DNA from: Vibrio hepatarius
Lineage (GTDB): Bacteria; Pseudomonadota; Gammaproteobacteria; Enterobacterales; Vibrionaceae
Assembly: GCF_011806575.1 (NCBI RefSeq)
Contig: NZ_JAATOO010000015.1
Location: 1-64,000, forward strand
Length of the DNA stretch: 64,000 bases
Reading direction: 5' to 3'
Below the pieces are notes generated by a model. The model did no database searches, was not told the DNA's origin, and saw only the letters and a list, made by a program, of their open reading frames with translations. Position 1 is the stretch's first letter, and every line of letters begins with the position of its first letter. The position numbers were made by a program, and so were the translations under genes. Shown piece by piece: positions 9,482-17,829 of this stretch.

Positions 9482-9641
9482 GTGCGGGCGAAGTTAAAAG
9501 CAATTCATCTCTCCTTCCGCCAAAACCTACCTAAAGTTATCGTTCTATTATTAATGAGACGCTGCCCATGCGGACGATGGCATAAACTTGAAGAAGTGTA
9601 TTGAGAGTAGAGCGACTCTTCTTCGGGGTGTAAACGTGCAC

Positions 9642-11324
9642 ATGTGTTCAAAAAGGTCGGGGTTCGTCCGGCACATTCTATTATTTGCCGCTGCATGCAT
9701 GGTGAGTTTGCTTGTTCACGCGCAGCAAGAGCAACAAGAGCCTGATGCTTCCACTGTTTCTCAAGCAGAGTTAGAAATAGAACGTATCAACGGTGAGTTG
9801 ATCGATCTGTCCGAGAGTTTGCTTGAAATTGAAGGTGACCAAAAAGAGGCGCTACAACTTCAGCTTTTCCATAAGAATGAAGCATTGAGGCTGTTGTTGA
9901 AATCGGCGATTGCTAAGCAAAGTGTGCATCAAGATAAGCTGATCGAGTTCATTACGTTGCAGCAAGAATACGCCAAAGACGCAACAGATTATTTGGAAGA
10001 TAGGCTCAAAACGCTCGACGACACCATCAAACACGCCAGCAGTGAAGAGCGCTTAGCTTTGTTAACTGATTACCAAGAGTTACAACGTTATCTTGATGCG
10101 GTCAACGAGTCGAAGTGGCAGAACATTCAATGGCTAGCATCGTTGGGTGTGAATCAAGAGCATGCCGAGCGCGCACTGAAAACATCGGTCGAGAAACAGC
10201 TCCGAGTGACTTCAGCATCCGTTGACTACTATAACCAGCAAGTCGATATCGCTGGTAAACAGATCTCAGAACGGCCCGATTCTGAAAAATCCGCGTTGCA
10301 GCTCAGCGAACTGGTATTGAAACAACGTTTGGACATCGCGACCGACAGTTTACGTTCGTTAATTTCCATCGCAGAACCGCTTGGTATCGAAACTGCCGAC
10401 TACAAGCGTTTGATGTTTGAAGTGACAGGAAGCATCACCCAAGAGTTGTTCGACGGTAAAGTGATGATCGCAATCCTCTCCAAATGGCTCGATAATGTTT
10501 GGGATTGGTTGGCCAACAACGCGCCACAACACCTGATACAGCTATTAGTGTTTGTTGTCATCTTGATCATGACGAAGTTGTTAGTCACACCAGCACGCTT
10601 TTTGGTAGGTAAAGCCGTTGTCGCCAAAAACCTTAAAATATCTCACTTGATGCAAGACTTTTTTATCGCCGTGTCCGGCTACTTAGTGTGGATCATCGGC
10701 ATCATGGTTGGGTTGTCACAGGTTGGTCTCGATTTAACGCCGGTATTAACCGGTTTCGGTATCGCAGGTGTCGTTATCGGCTTTGCGTTGCAAGATACGT
10801 TGTCGAACTTTCTCGCCGGGATGGCGCTACTGATAGGGCGTCCATTTGACGTTGGTGACGTTGTGTTTGCTGGTGGCGTGGACGGCAAAGTTAGCCACAT
10901 GAGTTTGGTGAATACCACGATCCGAACGTTTGACAACCAGATCATCATTGTACCTAACAGCAAGATCTGGGGAGATATTATAAAAAATGTCACTCATGAA
11001 CGCGTGCGTCGGGTGGATATGGTGTTTGGCATTGGCTACGCGGATGACTTATTGAAGGCAGAAAGCGTGCTGTTGGATATCATCACTTCACATCCAAGTG
11101 TACTGAAAGCGCCAGATCCGACCGTCAAAGTCCATACGCTAAATACGTCATCCGTGGATTTTATCGTGCGGCCTTGGGTAAAAACCGATGACTACTGGGA
11201 CGTGTATTGGGATGTGACCAAAGAAGTGAAGCTGAGGTTTGACCGCGAGGGGATCTCGATTCCATTCCCACAACAGGATGTCCACCTCAATATCATTAAG
11301 AATGAGGATATTCCAGAGAACTAA
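9642..11324 (+). CDS. MscS-family mechanosensitive ion channel (copy 2)
   Basis: This 560-residue protein aligns end to end with copy 1: signal peptide (ending LLVHAQ), periplasmic helical domain with matching stretches such as LLTDYQELQRYLDAVNESKW, membrane helices, core GFGIAGVVIGFALQDTLSN and RPFDVGDVV, and an almost identical C-terminus. The start at 9642 is chosen because it gives a signal peptide and the same length as copy 1; GTG at 9636 just upstream, nearer a GGGGT, is possible, and a start at 9588 less so. The 3' third is most alike even in DNA, which suggests gene conversion. Confidence 0.87.
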   Translation: MCSKRSGFVRHILLFAAACMVSLLVHAQQEQQEPDASTVSQAELEIERINGELIDLSESLLEIEGDQKEALQLQLFHKNEALRLLLKSAIAKQSVHQDKLIEFITLQQEYAKDATDYLEDRLKTLDDTIKHASSEERLALLTDYQELQRYLDAVNESKWQNIQWLASLGVNQEHAERALKTSVEKQLRVTSASVDYYNQQVDIAGKQISERPDSEKSALQLSELVLKQRLDIATDSLRSLISIAEPLGIETADYKRLMFEVTGSITQELFDGKVMIAILSKWLDNVWDWLANNAPQHLIQLLVFVVILIMTKLLVTPARFLVGKAVVAKNLKISHLMQDFFIAVSGYLVWIIGIMVGLSQVGLDLTPVLTGFGIAGVVIGFALQDTLSNFLAGMALLIGRPFDVGDVVFAGGVDGKVSHMSLVNTTIRTFDNQIIIVPNSKIWGDIIKNVTHERVRRVDMVFGIGYADDLLKAESVLLDIITSHPSVLKAPDPTVKVHTLNTSSVDFIVRPWVKTDDYWDVYWDVTKEVKLRFDREGISIPFPQQDVHLNIIKNEDIPEN

Positions 11325-11327
11325 AAA

Positions 11328-11352
11328 AGAGCGCCGAGAGGCGCTCTTTGCT
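11328..11352. terminator. Bidirectional terminator between mscS copy 2 and monooxygenase-like gene
   Basis: GAGCGCC and GGCGCTC pair around GAGA (11329-11346), flanked by an A-run on the left and TTTGCTTTT on the right; it serves both convergent genes. Confidence 0.85.
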
Positions 11353-11353
11353 T

Positions 11354-11638
11354 TTACAGCTCTTGGTAGAAGCGAATCTCAGGTTCAGCTTCTAACAACC
11401 CATCTAAGTTCGCGATCAGCGTCTGAAAATGAGGTTGCTGGCCATGGAAGTCAAAAGCAGCTTGGTCTTTAAACTGCTCTTGAAACATAAACTTTTGCGG
11501 TTGTTTTTCATCTTGGAATAAACAGTAGCGTAAGCAACCGTCTTCGTTACGGGTTGGTTCAATAATTCCGGTTAACAGCTTTTCAAGGGCTTTCTCTTGC
11601 CCTTGTTTCGCAAGAAAAGTCGCAGTTACATTAATCAT
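11354..11638 (-). CDS. Antibiotic biosynthesis monooxygenase (ABM) domain protein
   Basis: At 94 residues this is a single ferredoxin-like ABM domain: it begins INVTATFLAKQGQEKALEKLL, continues with EDGCLRYCLFQDEKQP and FMFQEQFKDQAAFDFH, and ends YQEL. Relatives such as YgiN act as cofactor-free quinol monooxygenases, but others are only predicted, so substrate is open. It lies 23 bases downstream of the glyoxalase-like gene on the same strand and is likely cotranscribed, which hints at detoxification. Confidence 0.82.
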   Translation of the reverse strand: MINVTATFLAKQGQEKALEKLLTGIIEPTRNEDGCLRYCLFQDEKQPQKFMFQEQFKDQAAFDFHGQQPHFQTLIANLDGLLEAEPEIRFYQEL

Positions 11639-11661
11639 AGTTTTCGTTCTTTATGTTGTGT

Positions 11662-12057
11662 TTAGAGGTATCTTCCCTGACGCTGCAGAAACTCAATTTT
11701 GTAGCCGTCAGGGTCGGTAATGAAGAAGAATGTCGCCAGATGTTTTTGTTGGTGGTCGAAGGCTTTTATATCGCTGGCTTCGATACCCAGTGATGTAATG
11801 CGTTTGTGCGCGGCTTCAATGTCTTCAACACTCACCGCTAAATGACCGTAGCCGTTACCCAGTTCGTAAGGCGCAGTTTGGCCGTGGTTATGCGTCAACT
11901 CTAATTCGAATTCGGTTGCTTTATTAGCGAGGTAGGTCAACGAGAAGCCGTCAAAAACGTATTGGTCTTTGACGTCCAGCTCAAGTGCGTCTTGATAAAA
12001 TTTAACGGAACGCTCCAGATCGCTTACTCGGATCATGGAATGAATCATCTTAGTCAT
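11662..12057 (-). CDS. Glyoxalase I-like VOC family protein
   Basis: This 131-residue protein has the two beta-alpha-beta-beta-beta modules of the VOC fold. Its metal ligands line up with E. coli glyoxalase I: His6 (IHSMIRV), Glu53 (ELELTHN), His72 (NGYGHLAVSV) and Glu122 (DPDGYKIEFLQ). It is therefore probably a Ni/Zn-dependent lactoylglutathione lyase or close relative that removes methylglyoxal with glutathione. It may not be the main GloA, as Vibrio genomes often carry several. AAGGAGTACCC precedes the start. Confidence 0.85.
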   Translation of the reverse strand: MTKMIHSMIRVSDLERSVKFYQDALELDVKDQYVFDGFSLTYLANKATEFELELTHNHGQTAPYELGNGYGHLAVSVEDIEAAHKRITSLGIEASDIKAFDHQQKHLATFFFITDPDGYKIEFLQRQGRYL

Positions 12058-12126
12058 GGGTACTCCTTATTTCGCTATAAGGGTACACAGGCAAAGAATG
12101 TGGTGGGTAGTACTCTAGTACGACAG

Positions 12127-12426
12127 TTAACTTGCTAGCTGCTGTTTTGCCGTTTCAATCGTCACATCGGGTTGTCTGGCATAAGTTAAACACGCACAGC
12201 GCAGTAGCGATGCGAAGTTATTAACCTCTCCATTGTGCTTTAGAGCTTCTTGATACACAGTGCTGATGAACTTAGGAACCGTCATGCCTTGCGCCGCAGC
12301 GATTTCTTCTAGAATGAGCCAAAAGCTCGATTCCAGTTTTACGCTGGTTGCGTGGCCATCAATACGGATTGAACGGGTAATGAACTGGTAGTTTTGTTGG
12401 GGTTGTTTCGCAAATATTTCGCACAT
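12127..12426 (-). CDS. Ribbon-helix-helix domain protein
   Basis: The 99-residue product contains TRSIRIDGHATSVKLESSFWLILEEIA in separate strand and helix parts, followed by AAQGMTVPKFISTVYQEAL, typical of the RHH_4 type ribbon-helix-helix DNA-binding family. The start at 12426 (MCEIF) is preferred because homologues that I recall begin near it; longer in-frame starts at 12468 (ATG) and 12486 (TTG) exist and none has a clear ribosome site. It is probably a small transcription factor of unknown target, and it stands alone between the VOC gene and phoA. Confidence 0.72.
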   Translation of the reverse strand: MCEIFAKQPQQNYQFITRSIRIDGHATSVKLESSFWLILEEIAAAQGMTVPKFISTVYQEALKHNGEVNNFASLLRCACLTYARQPDVTIETAKQQLAS

Positions 12427-12501
12427 GGTCGAGATAGGGCTTTTACTCAAAGAACAAATTCTGTTCATTATCGGCCAATGCGTCAAGAGCCGATACGAAA
12501 T

Positions 12502-12527
12502 AAAAAAGCGCTCCGGTAGGAGCGCTT
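12502..12527 (-). terminator. Terminator after phoA
   Basis: AGCGCTCC and GGAGCGCT pair around GGTA (12507-12526); on the minus strand the hairpin is followed by a run of T's (the A-run at 12502-12507), just past the phoA stop. Confidence 0.9.
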
Positions 12528-12539
12528 TAGAGTAAAGGT

Positions 12540-14117
12540 TTACTTCACTTGTGCTTTGATGAACTCACCCAGCTCAGAGTGATGCATGATCTTAGAGACT
12601 GGCAAGATCTTCTCCGCCGGCCCCCAAGCAAACACGTTTACTGGTGTATGCGTGTGCGTACCGGTACCCCAAACGATGTTTTGTCCAGTTGCTTGTTCAC
12701 GTGCAATCAAGTTCGTGCGGTCGTTGTATGGGTAGAAAGCGTCAAAGTCGTTAATCGCTGGAACATTTTCTTCTGCCAAGTAGCTGTGTCCTGCCAAACG
12801 GTATGGGTTTGGTTTGTTTTTCAGGATGTTCGCTGCTTGAGCTTTCGTGATTGGGAATTCGCTGTTTTTGTTAATGATTTCAGCAAGTTTTTCAGGTGTT
12901 CTGTTTGACTCTTCCAACTCGTCAAACTGCTTAAGCATGCCGTAGTAGCTGACTTTTTGATTGTACAGTCCTGACAGGATATCGAATGAACCAAAGTTGA
13001 AGTTCGGCGCGTAGTCGCGATCCTTAAATGCTTCACCTGAACGCTTTTCTGCTTTTGGCAGATTGCTAGATGAGTAGCTAAAGCCAAATGAGCCAGTTTC
13101 GTGGTCGGCAGTAACAATGATCAGTGTATCGTCGCGGTCTTTTGCCCACTCGTAAACACTGTTGACCGCTTCGTCGAATTTGATCATTTCGTGCAGCATA
13201 GTGCCAGCATCGTTGCTGTGTCCTGCCCAGTCAATCTGACCGCCTTCAACCATCAAGAAAAAGCCATCTTTGTCTTTCGCTAACGTGTTGATCGCTTTTT
13301 CAGTCATCTCTTTTAGCGATGGTTGGCTACGCTTAGGGTCTTGCTTGCTGTTGGTGTAAGCGATGCCGTCGTCCATACCTGAGTATGAGAATAGGCCCAG
13401 GATCTTGTCACCGTTTGCTTTATCCAGCATTGAGCGGTTGAACGCCAGTTGGTAGCCGTCTTCTTGAGCTTCGGTAAGTAGGTTGCGGTCGTCTTTACGT
13501 TTTGACTTTAAGTACACGTCGCCTTGAGTCAGTTTCTCAAGCTGAGCGTAAGTGTCGCCTTTGTCGTTCGTCGACTTAGGAATCCAGTGACGAAGACCAC
13601 CAGACAACATCACATCCACACCTGTTTGCAACATATCAGATGCGATGTCGTTTTCTAGCGAACGGTGCGGTTGGTGCGCGGCGAACGCGGCTGGCGTTGC
13701 ATGTGTTAAGCGGGTATCTGATACCAGTCCGGTTGCTTTACCTAAGCGTTTTGCTTGCTCTAAAACGGTCTCAACGTGATTACCTTGTGAGTCGATACCA
13801 ATCACTTCTGACGCGGTGTAGATACCTGCCGCCAGCATCGTTGCTGAACAAGCAGAGTCAACCACAATCGCTTCTTCAGGGTGCGTTAGAGAAGAGCCGA
13901 GCACACCTTCTTTTGCTAGGGTATACAGCGCGGTATGTTTGCCTTTGTAGATAGAGTCTGGTGCTTGATTCGCGTAAGTTTCCAGTAGGCCAACTTGTTG
14001 TGGTCCCATGCCATCGCCAATCATTAAAATAACGTTTTTGATTTCAGTTGCTACGACGTTAAAAGAAAGAGTAGAAGTTGCCAGTACAGCCATAGCGGTT
14101 TTTGATAAATGCTTCAT
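12540..14117 (-). CDS. phoA: Alkaline phosphatase
   Basis: The 525-residue periplasmic enzyme hydrolyses phosphomonoesters to supply phosphate. It carries a signal peptide (about residues 1-23, ending NVVA), the first metal-site motif LMIGDGMG (Asp35), the nucleophile Ser88 in VVDSACSAT, GGQIDWAGHSND and TADHETGSF metal-site motifs, and a long insertion before the C-terminal THTHTPV His pair. The length and insertion match the Vibrio alkaline phosphatase type rather than E. coli PhoA (471 residues). AAGGATTAATCG precedes the ATG. A weak Pho-box-like repeat lies upstream (14174-14191). Confidence 0.93.
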   Translation of the reverse strand: MKHLSKTAMAVLATSTLSFNVVATEIKNVILMIGDGMGPQQVGLLETYANQAPDSIYKGKHTALYTLAKEGVLGSSLTHPEEAIVVDSACSATMLAAGIYTASEVIGIDSQGNHVETVLEQAKRLGKATGLVSDTRLTHATPAAFAAHQPHRSLENDIASDMLQTGVDVMLSGGLRHWIPKSTNDKGDTYAQLEKLTQGDVYLKSKRKDDRNLLTEAQEDGYQLAFNRSMLDKANGDKILGLFSYSGMDDGIAYTNSKQDPKRSQPSLKEMTEKAINTLAKDKDGFFLMVEGGQIDWAGHSNDAGTMLHEMIKFDEAVNSVYEWAKDRDDTLIIVTADHETGSFGFSYSSSNLPKAEKRSGEAFKDRDYAPNFNFGSFDILSGLYNQKVSYYGMLKQFDELEESNRTPEKLAEIINKNSEFPITKAQAANILKNKPNPYRLAGHSYLAEENVPAINDFDAFYPYNDRTNLIAREQATGQNIVWGTGTHTHTPVNVFAWGPAEKILPVSKIMHHSELGEFIKAQVK

Positions 14118-14173
14118 CGATTAATCCTTGTATTGCGAGCAGGTGGATTTAATCATTGAAAAACTTAACTTTT

Positions 14174-14191
14174 GTGTCGCTTGTATGACGT
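14174..14191 (-). promoter_or_regulatory. Possible Pho box upstream of phoA
   Basis: On the minus strand ACGTCAT-ACAA-GCGACAC resembles two 7-base Pho-box units (CTGTCAT type) separated by four bases, with about 5/7 and 4/7 matches. It lies about 60 bases upstream of the phoA start, a usual PhoB position. The match is weak. Confidence 0.33.
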
Positions 14192-14211
14192 TTCTGTTGC
14201 AGGCGAGAATT

Positions 14212-14237
14212 AAAAAGCTCACCAATCGGTGAGCTTT
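14212..14237 (-). terminator. Terminator after BCCT transporter gene
   Basis: A 10-bp perfect stem, AAAGCTCACC with GGTGAGCTTT around AATC (14214-14237), is followed on the minus strand by a T-run. Confidence 0.88.
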
Positions 14238-14276
14238 GAATTAGTCTAGGAGAGTGGAGCAAGGCTAAAGAGACGA

Positions 14277-16169
14277 TTAACTTGCGTTTGTACTGACAAG
14301 TACTTGATTGAACTCGATTCGCGCCGCTTGCGTTTGCTCTGAAGCTTTGATTTTCGCTTCCTGAGCTTTACTTACCGCTTCTAAACCAGCGTTCAGTTCG
14401 TCCTGAAGCTCTTGCGGGAGCTTGTGATCAGCAATGTTCTCATCTGAACTGTTTTCCAGCACAAACGCACGAATTCGTTTTTTAATCTCCAATACGTTGG
14501 CTAACGATTCGCGTTCGGCTTCTGCGGCAGCTTGGGCAATGTCTCGGTTTTTTTCGAATTTCGCGAGCGCTATACCTTCTGAGGACCATGGGTCAACATC
14601 AGGTAATTCTTCGATATTAATCGTCGGTTCGACATAATCTTCTTGATGACGGAGATCGAGCGTTGTAGCGCGGACCGCCGACACAATCAACATCACGGAG
14701 ATGCCTAACAAAGGAAGACCACCGACGATTGCCGCTGTTTGTAAGGTGCTCAAACCACCCAAAAACATCAGAACCGTTGGTAAGAAGGACAACGCAAAAG
14801 CCCAGAACATACGGTTCCAGCGCATTGGCTCCTCTGTCACGTTGTTTTGTACCACTGAGGCCAAAATATATGAGATGGAGTCAAATGTGGTCGCGGTAAA
14901 AATCACACACAAGATAGTAAAAACCGCGATAACTAATGTGCTAAGCGGTAGCGTGTCTAGCATCGAGAAAATGGCCTTAGTCGCGCCTTCAGAATTTAGG
15001 ATTTGTACCACATCCAGATCGCCAGAAAGTTGCAAAGATAGGCCGTAGTTTCCCAATATCATAAAGAACAGGAAGCAGCCTAAAGAACCGAAGAAAATTG
15101 AGCCGGAAACCATTTGTTTGATGGTTCTGCCTCGTGAGATACGAGCGACAAACAACCCCATACTTGGGGCGAACACCAACCACCACGCCCAGTAGAAAAT
15201 CGTCCAATCCTGAGGGAAATGGGTGTCGTCAAAAGAACCATAGCCACCAAATGGCTCTGCCCAAGTCGCCATGACAAAAAAGTTGGACAGCATACGACCG
15301 ATAGAGTCTAGACCTGTTTCGAGCATAAAAATCGTCGGTCCGACAGCGAGCACGAACATAAGTAAACCCATCGCTCCCCAGAAGTTAATGTTACTCAGAA
15401 TCTTGATGCCTTTTTCCATACCCGCATAAGATGAGTAAGCAAAGATCGCAGTACAAAGCAGCAAAATCGCGATCTGGCTGAGTGTACTTTGTTCGATACC
15501 AAATAAGAAGTAAAGCCCTTCGCCGATCAGAGGTGCGGCAAGGCCTAGTGTTGTCGCGGCGCCTCCAAGTAAGCCAAAAATAAACAGAATATCGACGATT
15601 TTGCCGAAGGTACCCTTAGTTCTTTCTTCGCCAATGACTGGCATTAAAGCGCTGGAAACCTTGAGCACCGGCTGTTTTCTTACGTAGAAAAAGTAGGCGA
15701 TAGGAATCGCTGGAATCAGATAAATGGCCCACGCGATTGGCCCCCAGTGGAATATTCCGTAAGTAGCAGCCCAACGAACGGCTTCTTCGCTACCTGGTTC
15801 TAGTTGGAAAGGGGGAGATTGATAGTAGTAGGCCCATTCGATGCAGCCCCAATAAAGAATACTGGCACCAATGCCGCCACAAAACAGCATGGCAGCCCAA
15901 GACGATGTAGCAAATTCAGGCTTTTCGTTGGCGTCACCTAACTTGATTTGGCCCATGTCGCTAAAGACCACATAAATCATGAAAAAGAACGCCCCTAAGC
16001 CGAGTGCTAAGTAGAGAAAGCCTAGCTTATCGGTCATGAACGTCTTGGCCAGCGCGATCCAGTTTGCCCCTTGTTGAGGAAACAGGATGAGGGGAATGAC
16101 TATCGTCAATAGCAGAGTAATTGCGCCCAAAAACGTCGGTTTATCAATGAGCGAAAAAGATTTTTTCAC
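14277..16169 (-). CDS. BCCT-family betaine/carnitine/choline-type transporter
   Basis: This 630-residue inner-membrane carrier has about twelve membrane helices over residues 12-500 and the family's central motifs: the glycine-rich segment FCGGIGASILYWGCIEWAYYY and the WTIFYWAWWLVFAPSMGLFVARISRG signature region read in two parts. A hydrophilic tail of about 115 residues follows (from DYVEPTINIEELPD), rich in Glu, Gln and Ala and likely helical; such tails sense osmotic strength in some members. The substrate (glycine betaine, carnitine, choline, DMSP) cannot be read from sequence. It is monocistronic. Confidence 0.9.
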   Translation of the reverse strand: MKKSFSLIDKPTFLGAITLLLTIVIPLILFPQQGANWIALAKTFMTDKLGFLYLALGLGAFFFMIYVVFSDMGQIKLGDANEKPEFATSSWAAMLFCGGIGASILYWGCIEWAYYYQSPPFQLEPGSEEAVRWAATYGIFHWGPIAWAIYLIPAIPIAYFFYVRKQPVLKVSSALMPVIGEERTKGTFGKIVDILFIFGLLGGAATTLGLAAPLIGEGLYFLFGIEQSTLSQIAILLLCTAIFAYSSYAGMEKGIKILSNINFWGAMGLLMFVLAVGPTIFMLETGLDSIGRMLSNFFVMATWAEPFGGYGSFDDTHFPQDWTIFYWAWWLVFAPSMGLFVARISRGRTIKQMVSGSIFFGSLGCFLFFMILGNYGLSLQLSGDLDVVQILNSEGATKAIFSMLDTLPLSTLVIAVFTILCVIFTATTFDSISYILASVVQNNVTEEPMRWNRMFWAFALSFLPTVLMFLGGLSTLQTAAIVGGLPLLGISVMLIVSAVRATTLDLRHQEDYVEPTINIEELPDVDPWSSEGIALAKFEKNRDIAQAAAEAERESLANVLEIKKRIRAFVLENSSDENIADHKLPQELQDELNAGLEAVSKAQEAKIKASEQTQAARIEFNQVLVSTNAS

Positions 16170-16277
16170 AGAAAAAGTCCATAATCTTTAAAGGTCTGCA
16201 AATTATGGACCTGAGGTAATTACGCTCCAAATTAGATAATTTATCGTCAAGACAAAGAGTTTTCGCTGAAAGTTAGT

Positions 16278-16634
16278 TTAGACGATAGCGAGAAGAATGC
16301 CGCCAATGGTTGCCGCAGCGGACAAGTATTGCCCCGCCGAGTAAGACGTATCATCTTCTTCTTTTATTTTATCTGGATGGTCCATACCCAATGCACCGTG
16401 GGCGAAAGATTCAACTTGGTCACCGACCGTTTTGTCGTGCTTATCGGAAATCTTTGAGTCTTTCTCAATTTCCTGCAACGCAGCCAACAGCGCTTTGCCT
16501 TCATCAGACAAGGTGACTTTATTGTGTTCTATTTTCAGCGGTGCGGATGACGGACTGCTTTGTACATCCTGAGATTGAGCCTTAACCTGTCGGGTTGGCG
16601 ACAGCGTGGCTGGCTCCTTGCCTACTGGTATCAT
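16278..16634 (-). CDS. Small protein with C-terminal membrane segment, unknown function
   Basis: I do not recognise this 118-residue protein. It has a hydrophilic, Ser/Gln/Pro-rich N-terminus, a middle region KVTLSDEGKALLAALQEIEKD that resembles the short 'LS.eG..l' motifs of small flagellar or phage-associated regulators, an acidic linker, and a C-terminal hydrophobic stretch SAAATIGGILLAIV that could anchor it in the membrane. A strong AAGGAG seven bases before the ATG supports translation. No signal peptide is present. Neighbours are unrelated. Confidence 0.7.
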   Translation of the reverse strand: MIPVGKEPATLSPTRQVKAQSQDVQSSPSSAPLKIEHNKVTLSDEGKALLAALQEIEKDSKISDKHDKTVGDQVESFAHGALGMDHPDKIKEEDDTSYSAGQYLSAAATIGGILLAIV

Positions 16635-16768
16635 TCTGCACTCCTTCTACTGTCCTAGACAATTTATCGGCCAAAACTTACAAAACTTGGGTAAAAAATG
16701 CGTTATATGAGCAATTTTTATCCAAGCACAATCCGTGCCGTTTTTAGAAGGTGATGCCAGTTATTAAT

Positions 16769-16804
16769 AAAAGAGTCAGCGGCTGTTGGCGTACTGACTC
16801 TTTT
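16769..16804. terminator. Terminator downstream of chaN-like gene
   Basis: AAAAGAGTCAG (16769-16779) and CTGACTCTTTT (16794-16804) form an 11-bp stem around a 14-base loop, just past the stop of the ChaN-family gene on the minus strand; A/T ends make it usable in both directions. Confidence 0.72.
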
Positions 16805-16820
16805 GCTGAGGGGGAATGGA

Positions 16821-17750
16821 TTAGCGGCAGGTTAACTCTTCGTTTCGTTTACCCAAGTTGCGGTACGCTTCCATTTTGTTTTCTACTTGCACGTATCGCA
16901 CTGGTGGGTCAAGAACGAGTAAGCGGTAATCTTGGCCGAGGTCTTCGCTTAAGCTAGCCGATGGGGTGATCACCACCACCTTAAGGTTGGGGTTGCGTTT
17001 AAGGATAGATGCTTTGGTTCCAAGCCCTTGCTCGACGTGAAATTTACCCGCGACATGAACCACTTTGTGCCCCGGATTGTCTTCGAGATAATTGACGATG
17101 CTTTCTGCCATGGTTTCATCCCAAGTCACCTGAGCGGCAAACTGCTTCTCGGTCTGCTCCGGCTTTCCATGATGCATCGAGACCATAAATTTATCTTTAT
17201 ACGCGGAAGGCGAGGTATCGATATCTTCGGCCAACTGAGAGCGCTCTTTGCGCGTGAGTTTATTGAGGTAATTCAATCCTTGTTGACCGATACAACGCAC
17301 AATCGGCTTTGGCGCGTTCGCCGCGATGATGTCCATGTCTTTGGCTTTGGCGAACTCAACCAATGGACGGTAATCGCTGGTGTAGTTTGGCCATGCGTTG
17401 CCGTTTTTAATCAACATTTGTTCACCAATTTTACCCGCTAGGTACTCGTTAACGACAGACTGTTTGTCGCGTGCGAACTGTTCCATTGACAATGCAATCG
17501 CATCGTTAGATTGGCTGAGTGACTTCAATAAATCAGCTTGGAAACGATGAATACCGGAGTGGGTATGCCATTCACCGATCAGGATGACATCGGCAGAACG
17601 GATGCTGGCTGGTAGCTTTTGAACGCTAATAGCACTCGCTTGAGGTGAATAGAGTTGGTAATCGTAAAAGGTACTGACGGACTGTTTGGGCGTCGCGGAA
17701 CAACCGGCAAGAATCATCGAAGCGATTGATGTAGTGAGAATATGACGCAT
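16821..17750 (-). CDS. ChaN-family haem-binding-type lipoprotein
   Basis: The 309-residue product has a lipoprotein signal with lipobox LAGC (Cys17), then the ChaN/DUF399 domain with SADVILIGEWHTHSGIHRFQ, ALSMEQFARD and a C-terminal GHKVVHVAGKFHVEQGLG. Campylobacter ChaN binds cofacial haem pairs and is iron regulated; the same role in iron or haem handling is likely here but not proven. The start has GGAGG eight bases upstream. A good Fur box with adjacent -35/-10 elements (17778-17829) supports iron-repressed expression, and this is the only strongly Fur-linked gene in the window. Confidence 0.86.
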   Translation of the reverse strand: MRHILTTSIASMILAGCSATPKQSVSTFYDYQLYSPQASAISVQKLPASIRSADVILIGEWHTHSGIHRFQADLLKSLSQSNDAIALSMEQFARDKQSVVNEYLAGKIGEQMLIKNGNAWPNYTSDYRPLVEFAKAKDMDIIAANAPKPIVRCIGQQGLNYLNKLTRKERSQLAEDIDTSPSAYKDKFMVSMHHGKPEQTEKQFAAQVTWDETMAESIVNYLEDNPGHKVVHVAGKFHVEQGLGTKASILKRNPNLKVVVITPSASLSEDLGQDYRLLVLDPPVRYVQVENKMEAYRNLGKRNEELTCR

Positions 17751-17777
17751 TGAAAGCCTCCATAAAATAGTCGGAGT

Positions 17778-17806
17778 ATATTAATAGAGGCTTACTGCTT
17801 ACTCAA
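17778..17806 (-). promoter_or_regulatory. Candidate promoter of chaN-like gene
   Basis: On the minus strand TTGAGT (17801-17806) and TAATAT (17778-17783) are spaced by 17 bases, giving a short leader of about 20 bases before the ATG at 17750. Confidence 0.6.
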
Positions 17807-17810
17807 TATT

Positions 17811-17829
17811 AATGAGAACTATTCTCTTA
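17811..17829. promoter_or_regulatory. Fur box upstream of chaN-like gene
   Basis: AATGAGAACTATTCTCTTA closely follows the Vibrio Fur consensus AATGANAATNATTNTCATT, with mismatches mostly at the right end. It abuts the -35 element of the chaN-like gene and overlaps the last codons of rlmA. Ferric uptake regulator binding there would repress the lipoprotein gene when iron is plentiful. Confidence 0.65.

Noticed and set aside
11354-12057. Reading the ABM-domain and VOC genes as part of an antibiotic synthesis cluster
   Set aside because: The ABM family name is historical; context and glyoxalase-like metal ligands point to detoxification or quinone chemistry, with no synthase genes nearby.
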